Source of the DNA: JAAELZ01 sp965209105
GTDB taxonomy: Bacteria; Pseudomonadota; Gammaproteobacteria; Arenicellales; Poriferihabitantaceae
Assembly (NCBI GenBank): GCA_965209105.1
Contig: CBDBQB010000030.1
Location: 1-64,000, forward strand
Length of the DNA: 64,000 nt
Direction: 5' to 3'
In this document: positions 34,580 to 43,756 of the stretch, piece by piece
Layout of the letters: each line of letters opens with the position of its first letter
Position numbering within the stretch: the first letter of the stretch is position 1
Notes under the pieces: model-generated
Seen by the model: only the letters and a program-made list of their open reading frames with translations
Databases searched by the model: none
What the model was told of the DNA's origin: nothing
Translations under genes and position numbers: made by a program

Positions 34580-36508
34580 TTACTCTAAAAAGTTTTTCAG
34601 TAATTCAGAGCGGCTGGGATGACGCAGCTTGCGTAAGGCTTTTGCTTCGATTTGTCGAATGCGCTCGCGCGTGACGTCAAACTGTTTGCCTACTTCTTCT
34701 AGCGTGTGATCGGTATTCATATTGATACCAAAACGCATTTGCAATACTTTCGCTTCGCGCTCTGTGAGGGTGTCCAATATCTCTTTGGTGGCATCACGCA
34801 AACCAATATTCGTGGCGAACTCATCGGGCGCGGTGATATTTTTATCTTCGATAAAATCACCCAGATGCGAATCGTCATCATCGCCGACAGGGGTTTCCAT
34901 GGAAATCGGTTCTTTGGCGATCTTCAGCACTTTACGCACTTTATCTTCGGGCATTTCCATCAGTTCAGCAAGCTCTTCAGGCGTCGCTTCGCGGCCTTTT
35001 TCTTGCATGATTTGACGAGACATTCGATTAAGCTTGTTGATCGTTTCGATCATGTGCACCGGAATTCGGATCGTGCGGGCTTGATCCGCAATCGATCGAG
35101 TGATTGCTTGGCGAATCCACCATGTTGCATAAGTCGAAAACTTATAACCCCGACGATATTCAAATTTATCAACGGCTTTCATCAGGCCGATATTGCCTTC
35201 CTGAATTAAATCCAAGAATTGTAGGCCACGGTTGGTATATTTTTTCGCAATGGAGATAACCAGGCGAAGATTCGCTTCGACCATTTCTTTTTTTGCTCGG
35301 CGTGCCTTGGCTTCGCCTATCGACATACGTCTTGAGATGTCTTTTAAGGTGGGCATGGGCAAGCCCATGTTCGTTTCAATGTTGCGCATCTGGCGCGAAT
35401 GTAAGGTCAGATGATCTTTATATTGGTCTAAGCGTTTAGCTTCCTTGGGCGCGGCAGCGATCAATTTATCTAGCCAGTCGCCCGAGGTTTCATTGCCGAG
35501 AAACACGCTGGTAAAGGTGTTGCGTGGAATCTTGCACTTAGAAATACAAATCCCCGCAATCTTGCGCTCCAACTTGCGTGTTTTCTCAAGCGAGCTACGC
35601 ATTATATCGTTGAGCTTTTCGATTTGGATCGGGGTGATCTTCAATTGCATCATCTCGTCGGCAATTTTTTTCAATTGCTTTTGCGCCTTGTCAGAGATGT
35701 TGCTATCGACTAGGATAATTTTTTCGTAGTTTCGGTAAAGCGTTCGAATTTTTTTGAAGCGCTTATTCGCTTCGACTGGATCAGGCCCTGTGTCTACAAC
35801 CTCTTCATCGCCGTCTTCGCGGGGTGGAGGCGGTAAGATAATGTCGGGGATGATTTCGTTAGGGTCAATAAAATCGACTAGGAAGTCAGTCAGTTTCATT
35901 TCTTCTGCCTTGATTTTATCGGCAATGACAATGACTTCTTCGATCACGCGAGGGCAGTTAGAAACCGCCTCGTTGCGTTGCTTGAGGCCGGCCTCGATGC
36001 GTTTGGCAAGACGAATTTCATCTTCGCGGGTTAATAGTTCAACCGTGCCCATTTCGCGCATATACATGCGAACAGGGTCAGTGGTTCGGCCAAACTCGCT
36101 TTCTACCGCTGTTTTAAGCACGGCTTCTGCTTCTTCAACAACTTCTTCGTCTTCTGGGTTGTCGGTTTTGAGCAGGATTTCATCGGCATCGGGTGCTTTA
36201 TCGAATACTTCGATACCCATGTCATTGATCATTTTGACAACCGCCTCAATTTGGTCGGTGTCATGCATGTCCTCGGGCAGGTGGTCGTTGATCTCAGCGT
36301 AGGTTAAAAAGCCCTGAGACTTTCCTTTGAGGATCATCTGCTTCATGGCAGATTGTTCAGATGCTCTGGGTTGTTTAGGCTGGTCGCTGTCCTTCGCTTT
36401 TACCTTTGCCTTCGCTTTTACTGGTGCCTTTGCCTTGACGGCAGGCTTGGCCTTGGTAGCGACTTTTTTCTTAGTCTTTTTTGCGATATCAGCGTCTGTT
36501 TTAGCCAT
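34580..36508 (-). CDS. rpoD: RNA polymerase primary sigma factor RpoD (sigma-70)
   Basis: 642 residues. Region 1.1 begins at ~residue 53 (MKQMILKGKSQGFLTYAEIN), then 1.2 (TDPVRMYMREMGTVELL), a non-conserved insert, regions 2.1-2.4 (NLRLVISIAKKYTNRGLQFL; YATWWIRQAITRS), 3 and 4.2 (VTRERIRQIEAKALRKLRH). Unusually, it starts with a ~45-residue Lys/Ala/Val tail (KKVATKAKPAVKAKAPVKA). The usual rpsU-dnaG partners are absent upstream; hisG is divergent instead. A tRNA follows downstream. Confidence 0.97.
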   Translation of the reverse strand: MAKTDADIAKKTKKKVATKAKPAVKAKAPVKAKAKVKAKDSDQPKQPRASEQSAMKQMILKGKSQGFLTYAEINDHLPEDMHDTDQIEAVVKMINDMGIEVFDKAPDADEILLKTDNPEDEEVVEEAEAVLKTAVESEFGRTTDPVRMYMREMGTVELLTREDEIRLAKRIEAGLKQRNEAVSNCPRVIEEVIVIADKIKAEEMKLTDFLVDFIDPNEIIPDIILPPPPREDGDEEVVDTGPDPVEANKRFKKIRTLYRNYEKIILVDSNISDKAQKQLKKIADEMMQLKITPIQIEKLNDIMRSSLEKTRKLERKIAGICISKCKIPRNTFTSVFLGNETSGDWLDKLIAAAPKEAKRLDQYKDHLTLHSRQMRNIETNMGLPMPTLKDISRRMSIGEAKARRAKKEMVEANLRLVISIAKKYTNRGLQFLDLIQEGNIGLMKAVDKFEYRRGYKFSTYATWWIRQAITRSIADQARTIRIPVHMIETINKLNRMSRQIMQEKGREATPEELAELMEMPEDKVRKVLKIAKEPISMETPVGDDDDSHLGDFIEDKNITAPDEFATNIGLRDATKEILDTLTEREAKVLQMRFGINMNTDHTLEEVGKQFDVTRERIRQIEAKALRKLRHPSRSELLKNFLE

Positions 36509-36732
36509 TCAGGTAACCTCTATATATTTTTGCGCGGGGTGCGACAAGATCGAAAAAGCGCGTTACTATAACCCAATCATTGGTTAATCTCCAGAATTGA
36601 AAAGACAATCCGCGCGTAAACCATGGATTGGGGGCATCGCTATAAGTTTCAAGTGCTTTTGACCCGCAATCAATCAAAACGGCGGATTCAAATGGGTATA
36701 ATCTCGATCAATCTTAAGATGCAAACATTGTC

Positions 36733-37611
36733 ATGTCGCAGAAACTAAAACTCGGTTTGCCCAAGGGCAGTTTGGAATCCTCAACGATAAAGCTTTTTGA
36801 TCAAGCGGGTTGGAAAATCACCACCCGCTCGCGGCACTATTTTCCGACGGTGAATGACGAAGAGTTATCCCTTAAGCTAATTAAATCAAAAGAGCTCGGG
36901 CCGTATGTGGAAAGCGGGGTGCTCGATTGCGGTTTGACTGGGCAAGATTGGATCATGGAGAGCAATGCTGATGTCGAAGAGATTTGCGGCCTAAATTATT
37001 CCAAGGCCTCTGATCAAGCCTGTCGCTGGGTGCTGATTGTAAAGAACGATTCACCGGTTCAGTCGATAGAAGATCTAGCGGGTAAAACGATTGTCACCGA
37101 GCTCATGGGCTTTACGCAGCGATATCTTGAGGAAAAAAATATTAGCGCCACGGTGCAGCATTCCTGGGGTGCGACGGAGGCAAAGGTAGTAGAGGGCCTG
37201 GCGGATGCGGCGGTTGAAATCACCGAGACCGGCACAACCATCCGCGCGCATGGCCTGCGTATTGTTGAAGACTTACTGCACACGCACACGGTTTTTGTTG
37301 CCAATAAGGCCGCGATGAAAGATTCCTTTAAGCGTCAAAAAATTGAAAATATTGCCTTGATGCTACAAAGCGCGATGGCTGCGCGGGATAAAGTATTGCT
37401 CAAACTCAATGCGCCGACGGATAAATTAGAAAATATCGTCGCGGTATTGCCGAGCTTGCACGCACCGACGATCAATCGTCTACACGGTGATGATTGGGTG
37501 GCGGTAGAGACGGTGATAAGCCGATTGCAAACACGAGATATCATCCCGCAGTTACGCGCTGCGGGTGCAGAGGGGATTTTGGAGCTAAATCTGACCAAAT
37601 TGGTGGTTTAG
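36733..37611 (+). CDS. hisG: ATP phosphoribosyltransferase (long form)
   Basis: 292 residues, the hexameric long form with an ACT-like C-terminal domain that needs no HisZ. It catalyses the first step of histidine synthesis, joining ATP and PRPP. The start KLKLGLPKGSLESSTIKLF, the PRPP loop ADAAVEITETGTTIRAHGL and the regulatory C-domain (APTINRLHGDDWVAVETVI) are intact. The rest of the his operon is not in this window. Confidence 0.95.
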   Translation: MSQKLKLGLPKGSLESSTIKLFDQAGWKITTRSRHYFPTVNDEELSLKLIKSKELGPYVESGVLDCGLTGQDWIMESNADVEEICGLNYSKASDQACRWVLIVKNDSPVQSIEDLAGKTIVTELMGFTQRYLEEKNISATVQHSWGATEAKVVEGLADAAVEITETGTTIRAHGLRIVEDLLHTHTVFVANKAAMKDSFKRQKIENIALMLQSAMAARDKVLLKLNAPTDKLENIVAVLPSLHAPTINRLHGDDWVAVETVISRLQTRDIIPQLRAAGAEGILELNLTKLVV

Positions 37612-37716
37612 GGTTCGAGCGCTGCTCGGATAAAAGTAGCAATCAGTGGGTGTGGTCGAGCGGGCGAGTGATTAAAGCCGTTAGATAAGAATCTAGAAAC
37701 AACAGGCATTAAAAAA

Positions 37717-37738
37717 GCAGCGCAAAGCGCTGCCTTTT
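37717..37738. terminator. Bidirectional intrinsic terminator between hisG and the LysM gene
   Basis: GCAGCGC (37717-37723) / GCGCTGC (37727-37733) with an AAA loop. It is preceded by A6 and followed by CTTTT, so it can stop both convergent genes. Confidence 0.85.
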
Positions 37739-37775
37739 AATCCTTCGATTTTCATCGAGAATGTTTGCAAAAAGC

Positions 37776-38198
37776 TTAGCCGCCAAGATAGCCGGTATCG
37801 CTTGCTTCAGTTGGGCCAACTGCCCACGCACCGCGTGCTTTCGCATGTTGGACAGCAGCGTCAATATCGCCTTGGCTAGTGCCGCGAGGAATATCGAAAA
37901 CTTGACCCGCATAGATTAAATCTGCATCCTTAATCTGGCTAGCGTTTGCTTTGTAGATGAGTGGCCAGTTATACGCGGTACCGTAAATATCGTCGCGTTT
38001 AGAAATGCACCAAAGGTTATCGTTTTGTGCAACGGTGTAGCTGCCAGCCGCATCCATTACTTTAGCAGCCTCGGGTGCGGGTGCAGCCATGGCTTCTTTG
38101 TCGCCAGCGTTCATTTTAGCGCTGATACATCCACCGCTTGAGGCAAGGGCGATCGCAAGGACCGATAGTTTTAGTGTGTTATATTTTGCTAGGCGCAT
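37776..38198 (-). CDS. Small exported LysM-domain protein, possible lipoprotein
   Basis: 140 residues from the ATG at 38198, chosen over the one at 38219 because AAGAGA lies 8 nt before it and the signal peptide then starts properly (MRLAKYNTLKLSVLAIALAS). SSGGC gives a plausible, if imperfect, lipobox. The LysM fold runs from ~52 to 110 (SYTVAQNDNLWCISKRDDIY; IYAGQVFDIPRG). LysM binds peptidoglycan glycan chains, so this is likely an envelope-anchored protein. The WxISxxxxIYG variant is widespread in proteobacterial lipoproteins of unknown role. Confidence 0.85.
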   Translation of the reverse strand: MRLAKYNTLKLSVLAIALASSGGCISAKMNAGDKEAMAAPAPEAAKVMDAAGSYTVAQNDNLWCISKRDDIYGTAYNWPLIYKANASQIKDADLIYAGQVFDIPRGTSQGDIDAAVQHAKARGAWAVGPTEASDTGYLGG

Positions 38199-38494
38199 TC
38201 TTATATTCTCTTTTTTCAATGGGTTATAATGGGCGTTCGCCCGAGTCGATTACCAGCCGTATGCTATTAATTCGACATCCAAATACTGCGGGCAATTTTA
38301 CGCGTTGTACGCCTTGTACGCAATAATTACCGCTAATTTTGTTACTTAGTCGACAAACCGTACAAAATTCCGGTTTAGAGTCCGCAAATCCATGAAAAGC
38401 AATGAAATATTTTGGGAAAGCTGTGCTTAACGTTACTGTGAAGAGCAAATACCCCCGTCTAAGTACGGCTCTAACGCCGCTGCAATACTGATTT

Positions 38495-40000
38495 ATGCAG
38501 CAGGATATCGTGTTGTCCACGCTCAATGCGCGCTATATCCACGCGGCATTTGGCCTGCGTTATTTAAAAGCGAATTTAGGAATACTCGCAGTGCGCGCCA
38601 AGATCTTAGAATTTACCATTGAGCAGCGGCCCATTGATATTGCCGAGCAGCTATTGGCAGATAATCCTAGGATTATTGGTTTGGGTGTTTATATATGGAA
38701 CGTTGAATTATCGACACAAACCGCCGCATTGATAAAATCAATTTCGCCCGAAACGTTTTTAATTCTGGGTGGCCCAGAGGTGAGTTATGAGCAGGAAGAT
38801 CAGCTGATTTGTCAGCTCGCCGATAGGGTGATTTCAGGGCCAGGCGAAACGCAATTCTTCGAGGCCTGCCAAGCAGTGCTCAATGGCACTCCGATCAATC
38901 AAAGCCCTGTTTCACCGGCCGCGCTTGCCGACTTAAAGCTACCGTATGATTTGTATTCAGCGGAAGATATTCGCAACCGAATTTTGTACGTTGAAGCCTC
39001 CCGTGGATGCCCGTTTAAATGCGAGTTTTGTTTATCGGCTTTGGATAAAACGGCGAAGCCCTTTCCACTTGAACTGTTTCTTGATGAGATGGAGAAGCTC
39101 TACGCCCGTGGCGCGAGAAACTTTAAATTTGTTGATCGAACGTTTAATTTAAGCACCCGGGTTAGCCTACCGATTATGCAGTTCTTTCTTGATCGAATGA
39201 GTGAGGATTTATTCGTCCATTTTGAAGTGATACCGGATCGTCTACCCACCGCACTGAAAAATAAAATTGCGAAATTCCCCAAGGCCAGTTTGCAGTTTGA
39301 AGTGGGTATTCAAACTTTCAACCCCGACGTGCAGGCCATTATTCGGCGCAAGCAGGACAATACTAAAACAATTGAGAACCTGACGTGGCTGTGTCAGCAC
39401 AGCCCGGCTTATATTCACACGGATTTAATATTTGGCCTGCCCGGTGAAACAATACAAAGTATGGCCGATAGTTTTAATCGTTTAGTGGCCGTTGGGCCGG
39501 ATGAAATTCAGTTGGGGATGTTAAAGCGCTTGCGTGGCATGCCGATGGCTGCGCGCATTGATGAGTATGAAATGGTGTTTAACCCCAGCGCGCCGTATGA
39601 AATTTTGTCAACTCGGGATATCGATTTCCAAGCCATGCAGACGTTACGCCGCATGGCGCGCTATTGGGATATGGTTGCAAATTCTGGTCGATTTAAGACG
39701 TCGCTGACAACCCTGCTTGGCGATGCCCCTTTCGCACGATTTATGCGTTTTAGTGAGTGGTTACATCTAACCACTGGGCAGACCCACAAAATCAGCCTAA
39801 AACGATTGTTTGACTTAATGTTTGATGCTTTGACCGAGGTTTTCACTCTCTCGCCAGAACAGGCCAAAATAGATTTGCAGTGCGATTTTGATCGCAGCGG
39901 GATGAAAGGCTTGCCACAATGTTTGCGCCGCCCACAAGCGACGCAAACTGGCGCGAGCAAATACCGCGCCAACAAGCGCCAGCGAATTCACAGCGCATAG
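38495..40000 (+). CDS. B12-binding radical SAM protein (DUF4080 family)
   Basis: 501 residues. An N-terminal cobalamin-binding Rossmann-like domain (~1-135) precedes a radical SAM core with the cluster motif CPFKCEFC (~residue 171), GPEV-type glycine loop, and HTDLIFGLPGET (~310). The C-terminal DUF4080 part follows. Members are B12-dependent radical enzymes or methyltransferase-like proteins with unknown substrates. The gene is isolated and converges on ppiA with a 24-bp gap. Confidence 0.88.
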   Translation: MQQDIVLSTLNARYIHAAFGLRYLKANLGILAVRAKILEFTIEQRPIDIAEQLLADNPRIIGLGVYIWNVELSTQTAALIKSISPETFLILGGPEVSYEQEDQLICQLADRVISGPGETQFFEACQAVLNGTPINQSPVSPAALADLKLPYDLYSAEDIRNRILYVEASRGCPFKCEFCLSALDKTAKPFPLELFLDEMEKLYARGARNFKFVDRTFNLSTRVSLPIMQFFLDRMSEDLFVHFEVIPDRLPTALKNKIAKFPKASLQFEVGIQTFNPDVQAIIRRKQDNTKTIENLTWLCQHSPAYIHTDLIFGLPGETIQSMADSFNRLVAVGPDEIQLGMLKRLRGMPMAARIDEYEMVFNPSAPYEILSTRDIDFQAMQTLRRMARYWDMVANSGRFKTSLTTLLGDAPFARFMRFSEWLHLTTGQTHKISLKRLFDLMFDALTEVFTLSPEQAKIDLQCDFDRSGMKGLPQCLRRPQATQTGASKYRANKRQRIHSA

Positions 40001-40024
40001 GCTTAGCGCTGTTTGGCTCAGAGA

Positions 40025-40612
40025 TTACTCTATCAGCTCGGCCTTGTTAAGTATGACGTCTTCAAGCGGGACATCTCCCTGCCCGGCTGAATTTCCCGTG
40101 GCCACTTTTCCCATGGCTTCTACCACGTCGATACCGTCTGTCACTTTGCCGAATACTGTGTAACCCCAGCCGCGCATATCTTTAGATGTGTGATTTAAGA
40201 AATCGTTGTTTTTGAGGTTAATGAAGAATTGTGAAGTGGCAGAATGCGGCGCATTGGTGCGTGCCATTGCAATCGTACCGTGATCGTTCTTTAAGCCGTT
40301 GTCAGCTTCATTTTCAATTGCTGAAAGATTTGGACGCTCCTTCATGCCAGCCTCCATGCCGCCGCCTTGGACCATAAAGTTTGGAATGATGCGGTGGAAA
40401 ATTAAGCCGTCGTAATGGCCATTTTTGACATAGTTGACAAAGTTCTCAACGGAAATAGGCGCTTTTTCAGCATCTAATTCGAGGGTGATATCGCCCATGC
40501 TGGTACTGAGCTTAACTTTAGGGTTCATGGTGTTCTCCGCGTAAGTAGTATAAGAAAGTGTGAGTAAAAGTAGGGCTGAAAGAAAGCCATTTATTTTCAT
40601 GTTTGGTCTCAT
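40025..40612 (-). CDS. ppiA: Peptidyl-prolyl cis-trans isomerase (cyclophilin), exported
   Basis: 195 residues with an N-terminal signal (MKINGFLSALLLLTLSYTTYA, written short here as residues 4-24), then a cyclophilin domain with the conserved FHRIIPNFMVQGG, the active-site Arg in FHR, SQFFINL and WGYTVFGKV. It speeds proline isomerisation of periplasmic proteins. It is next to the cyclo-ligase gene with no spacing (40612/40613), so it is probably read from the 6S/ygfA transcript. Confidence 0.92.
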   Translation of the reverse strand: MRPNMKINGFLSALLLLTLSYTTYAENTMNPKVKLSTSMGDITLELDAEKAPISVENFVNYVKNGHYDGLIFHRIIPNFMVQGGGMEAGMKERPNLSAIENEADNGLKNDHGTIAMARTNAPHSATSQFFINLKNNDFLNHTSKDMRGWGYTVFGKVTDGIDVVEAMGKVATGNSAGQGDVPLEDVILNKAELIE

Positions 40613-41212
40613 TTATGCTGAATGATGCTCAAATAGTATTATGTGCTGCTCGGTTGCGATACCCGCTAGCGGGATGTCCCACGGGGCAGGTTCGATATGG
40701 GAAACGCGCTGAAATTCGTGTGCAAGCCCGATTAAAAGGGGGCGCTGATGATACGGCTGCTGGCGGGTAAAAGCCAGCGTACGATCATAATAACCGCCGC
40801 CCATGCCCAGCCGATTTCCGCTTGGATCAAAGGCAACCAAGGGCAGCAGTATAAGTTCTAGATCGCGGGCGGATAGGTGTTCTTCGGCAGCAACTATTGG
40901 CTCTGGGATATGAAAGCGATTGGGCGCGAATTGGCTGTGCTGCGTGATCGGCGCAAAGGTCATAGCCTGATCAGGCTGCTCGTTCAACACTGGCAAATAA
41001 CACATTTTCGATTCGCCCCATGCCCAATGCATAAATTCACTGGGGTCGATTTCGCCATCATGGGATAAATACAGGCCGACCTTTGTTGCTTGCTGGATCA
41101 ATTCAGCGGATCGAAGTTGTTCGCTTAGTTTCTGTGCCAAGTTTTTTTGTGCTTCCTCGCTGATTGCACGACGCTGGCGTCGGATTTTTCTTCGAAGGTC
41201 AGTGTTGTCCAT
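40613..41212 (-). CDS. ygfA: 5-formyltetrahydrofolate cyclo-ligase
   Basis: 199 residues. The enzyme recycles 5-formyl-THF to 5,10-methenyl-THF with ATP. The N-terminal basic helix (RRKIRRQRRAISEE), LYLSHDGEIDP and the P-loop-like GMGGGYYDRTLAF are conserved. It lies 18 nt downstream of the 6S RNA gene, the same linkage as in enterobacteria and pseudomonads, where ygfA is co-transcribed with 6S. Confidence 0.93.
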   Translation of the reverse strand: MDNTDLRRKIRRQRRAISEEAQKNLAQKLSEQLRSAELIQQATKVGLYLSHDGEIDPSEFMHWAWGESKMCYLPVLNEQPDQAMTFAPITQHSQFAPNRFHIPEPIVAAEEHLSARDLELILLPLVAFDPSGNRLGMGGGYYDRTLAFTRQQPYHQRPLLIGLAHEFQRVSHIEPAPWDIPLAGIATEQHIILFEHHSA

Positions 41213-41230
41213 TATGCTAAGTTTATGGAG

Positions 41231-41415
41231 CCTAAAGATAGAGCGTTACCCACCTGTACCGTGGCGAATCTGGACCTTGAACCTGGAGGTTCAAGTGGGA
41301 GCGCCGGCTTTGGTTCGGGCTTTCCGCTGAACAATAAGATAAATCTTATGGAACACGGACATGCTCACCTCCTCCGCAATCTCTGCTCCCGGGTTAAGCA
41401 TTAGGTTCTAAGGGA
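41231..41415 (-). ncRNA. ssrS: 6S RNA
   Basis: About 185 nt. GTGAGCATG and the hairpin CTTGAACCTCCAGGTTCAAG match positions conserved in gammaproteobacterial 6S RNA. The 5' and 3' ends (CCTTAGAACCTAATGC and the GGGTAACGCTCTATC...TTTAGG side) pair into the closing stem. 6S binds the sigma-70 holoenzyme and mimics an open promoter in stationary phase. The ends are set from the closing stem and could be off by a few bases. Confidence 0.88.
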
Positions 41416-41535
41416 TTAAGACTCGGTCACGCATACCGCAGGTAACGCCAATGGATTGTACCAAATCGCGACGAAAAACGTAGAGAGATGAACGGCGGAT
41501 AAATGTCTAACAAAGCAGAATAAATTAGGGAAAGC

Positions 41536-41563
41536 TTGGACTTAAATATAATTTTGATACAAT
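41536..41563 (+). promoter_or_regulatory. moaA promoter, predicted leaderless
   Basis: TTGGAC (41536-41541), 16-bp spacer, TACAAT (41558-41563). The expected start lies at about 41570, which is the A of the moaA ATG. No molybdenum-cofactor riboswitch is seen upstream. Confidence 0.55.
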
Positions 41564-41569
41564 CAAGGG

Positions 41570-42598
41570 ATGTTAGTCGACACTTTAAATCGCCCGATTC
41601 ACGACCTTAGAATTTCGGTCACCGATCGATGTAATTTCCGATGTGGTTATTGCATGCCGAAAGACAAGTATGGACGGGGTCACCAGTTTCTTAAGCGCAA
41701 AGAATTACTGACTTTCGAAGAGATCGAGCTGATCGCGCGCGCGTTCGTGGATAAGGGCGTGGTCAAAATTCGATTGACTGGGGGAGAGCCGCTACTGCGC
41801 AAGGATCTTGAAATCCTTATCGTCAGGCTGGCGAAGATCAAAGGGCTAGAAGATTTAAGCCTCACCACCAATGCTTCCTTATTGACAGCCAGCCGTGCCG
41901 TGGCTCTACGCGAAGCGGGTCTTCATCGAATCAATATAAGTCTGGATGCCTTAGACGATAAAACCTTTGGCGAACTCAATGGCATGGGCTATCCCGTGGC
42001 GGATGTATTGTCGGGCATTGAACACGCCCAAGACGCGGGCTTCGAGAAAATCAAAGTGAATATGGTGGTGCAAAAGGGGCGCAATGTCGCCTCGATATTG
42101 CCCATGATCGATTATTTCAAGGGGCGTGGGCTTATTCTGCGCTTTATTGAATATATGGATGTCGGCAACACCAATGCTTGGCAGCCGCATGAAGTCTTTA
42201 GTGCGGCGCAGATCAAAAGCTTGATTGAACCTCATTATCAACTTCGGCCGCTGGACGCGAATTATCGTGGGGAAGTCGCTCAGCGTTGGGGGATATGGAA
42301 TCCCGGTGAGACAGAGCCCGTCTTAGAGATTGGCTTGATTGCGTCCGTCACTGAACCCTTTTGCGGTGATTGCGCGCGCGCCCGTTTATCGGCAATCGGC
42401 GAGGTGTATACTTGCTTATTCGCCACCCAAGGCCATGACCTGAGAGCGGTGGTGCGCGACCCCAAGGCGAGACTCAATTTGAGTGAAACTATTGAAAAAA
42501 TTTGGTCAAATCGCTCAGACCGTTATTCAGAAATTCGCGGTGAGGTGGGGGCTGGCGCTAAGCGCGAGAAAGTAGAAATGTCGTATATTGGGGGCTAG
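41570..42598 (+). CDS. moaA: GTP 3',8-cyclase MoaA
   Basis: 342 residues. MoaA starts molybdopterin synthesis by a radical rearrangement of GTP. The radical SAM cluster site CNFRCGYCM (~residue 20), the second-cluster site CGDCARARLSAIGEVYTCLF (last Cys included) and the essential C-terminal Gly-Gly (SYIGG) are all there. The start MLVDTLNRPIHDLRISVTD matches family N-termini. AAGG is only 2 nt before the ATG, so normal Shine-Dalgarno use is unlikely. moaC and partners are not adjacent. Confidence 0.95.
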   Translation: MLVDTLNRPIHDLRISVTDRCNFRCGYCMPKDKYGRGHQFLKRKELLTFEEIELIARAFVDKGVVKIRLTGGEPLLRKDLEILIVRLAKIKGLEDLSLTTNASLLTASRAVALREAGLHRINISLDALDDKTFGELNGMGYPVADVLSGIEHAQDAGFEKIKVNMVVQKGRNVASILPMIDYFKGRGLILRFIEYMDVGNTNAWQPHEVFSAAQIKSLIEPHYQLRPLDANYRGEVAQRWGIWNPGETEPVLEIGLIASVTEPFCGDCARARLSAIGEVYTCLFATQGHDLRAVVRDPKARLNLSETIEKIWSNRSDRYSEIRGEVGAGAKREKVEMSYIGG

Positions 42599-42607
42599 TC
42601 TTGCGTA

Positions 42608-42880
42608 TTAGCACTGCCTATAACTGGCGTATCCACCAATATTGTGCGCCTCAAAACCCTCTTGAATCAAATAGCGTTGTGCCACGCCGCTACGTGCACC
42701 GGAGTGGCAATATAGTAATACGGGCTGATCCTTGGATAAGCCGCCGACTAGGCCCGGAATATTATTTAGGGGGACATTTTGAGCGCCGGGGATGGCGCCT
42801 GTAGCGAATTCTTGCGGCGTGCGGACGTCAATTAAGGCGCCGCCATCTTCAAGAATTTGTTTGATCTGGTCGCAAGGCAT
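42608..42880 (-). CDS. Single-domain rhodanese
   Basis: 90 residues, one complete rhodanese fold. The start ALIDVRTPQEFATGAIPGAQN and the active-site loop YCHSGARSG with the catalytic Cys are typical of GlpE/PspE-like thiosulfate or persulfide sulfurtransferases. It has no signal peptide. It converges on moaA with 9 bp between, so any role in supplying sulfur for molybdopterin is only suggested by position. Confidence 0.9.
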   Translation of the reverse strand: MPCDQIKQILEDGGALIDVRTPQEFATGAIPGAQNVPLNNIPGLVGGLSKDQPVLLYCHSGARSGVAQRYLIQEGFEAHNIGGYASYRQC

Positions 42881-42982
42881 GACACTTTATATTAGTAATT
42901 AAGGGAATTATTATATTTGTTTTTCATCCAAAAGCAAGTGCCTATATGATGGGACTACTATTGATAGTTTTAGGTTTTGGAC

Positions 42983-43756
42983 TTAACTGCGTAAGCCATA
43001 GCCGCTCGACAGTAGCCGCAGATTAATAACGAATAGTACGACGATAAACACCAGGGTGATTAGATATGAGGTGGTTAGAGCAATATCTGATACGCCCAAG
43101 AAGCCGTATCTGAAGGTGTTGATCATATACAGTACGGGATTAAAGTGCGAAACGGCTTGCCAAAAATCAGGTAACAATTTTATTGAATAAAATACCCCAC
43201 CAAGGTAAGTCAGCGGTGTCAGGATAAAAGTCGGCACGATAGAGATGTCATCGAATTTTTTCGCGAATAAGGCGTTGGTGAAACCGGCTAAAGAAAATAA
43301 GATAGCGGTCAAAATGATGGTGCTGATCAGTACAGAGTAGTTAAAGATGGTCAGCTCGCTAAAAAATAGGGAGACTAGCGTAACCACGATGCCAACGATG
43401 ATGCCGCGCGCCATCCCGCCCACGACATAGCCGGCCAATATAGTGATGTTTGAGGTGGGAGAAACCAATAATTCCTCAACCGAGCGTTGAAATTTAGAGC
43501 TAAAAAAGGAAGATGACACGTTGGCATAGCTGTTAGTGATCACCGACATCAAAATAAGGCCGGGAACGATATAGTTCATATAGCTAAAGCCTTCCATCTC
43601 GCCAATTCTTGGGCCGATCAAATTGCCGAATATAACGAAGTACAAGGCAGTCGTAATGACAGGCGGCACGATGGATTGTTGCCAAATCCGAATAAAGCGA
43701 ATAATTTCCTTGTAAGAGATGGCTTTAAAGGCGATCCAATTTAGCTTTCTATTCAT
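42983..43756 (-). CDS. ABC-2 type exporter permease
   Basis: 257 residues with six membrane segments, of the YadH/NodJ type. The ABC2 signature region around GMARGIIVGIVVTLVSLFFS and the YLGGVFYSIKLLP segment are visible. It pairs with the ATPase gene, overlapping it by 4 nt (43753-43756). Substrates of this group include drugs, polysaccharides and haem; nothing here selects one. Confidence 0.9.
   Translation of the reverse strand: MNRKLNWIAFKAISYKEIIRFIRIWQQSIVPPVITTALYFVIFGNLIGPRIGEMEGFSYMNYIVPGLILMSVITNSYANVSSSFFSSKFQRSVEELLVSPTSNITILAGYVVGGMARGIIVGIVVTLVSLFFSELTIFNYSVLISTIILTAILFSLAGFTNALFAKKFDDISIVPTFILTPLTYLGGVFYSIKLLPDFWQAVSHFNPVLYMINTFRYGFLGVSDIALTTSYLITLVFIVVLFVINLRLLSSGYGLRS

Noticed and set aside
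41147..41404. 85-codon open frame over the 6S RNA region
   Set aside because: It is on the strand opposite to 6S RNA and overlaps the cyclo-ligase start; it has no coding signature.
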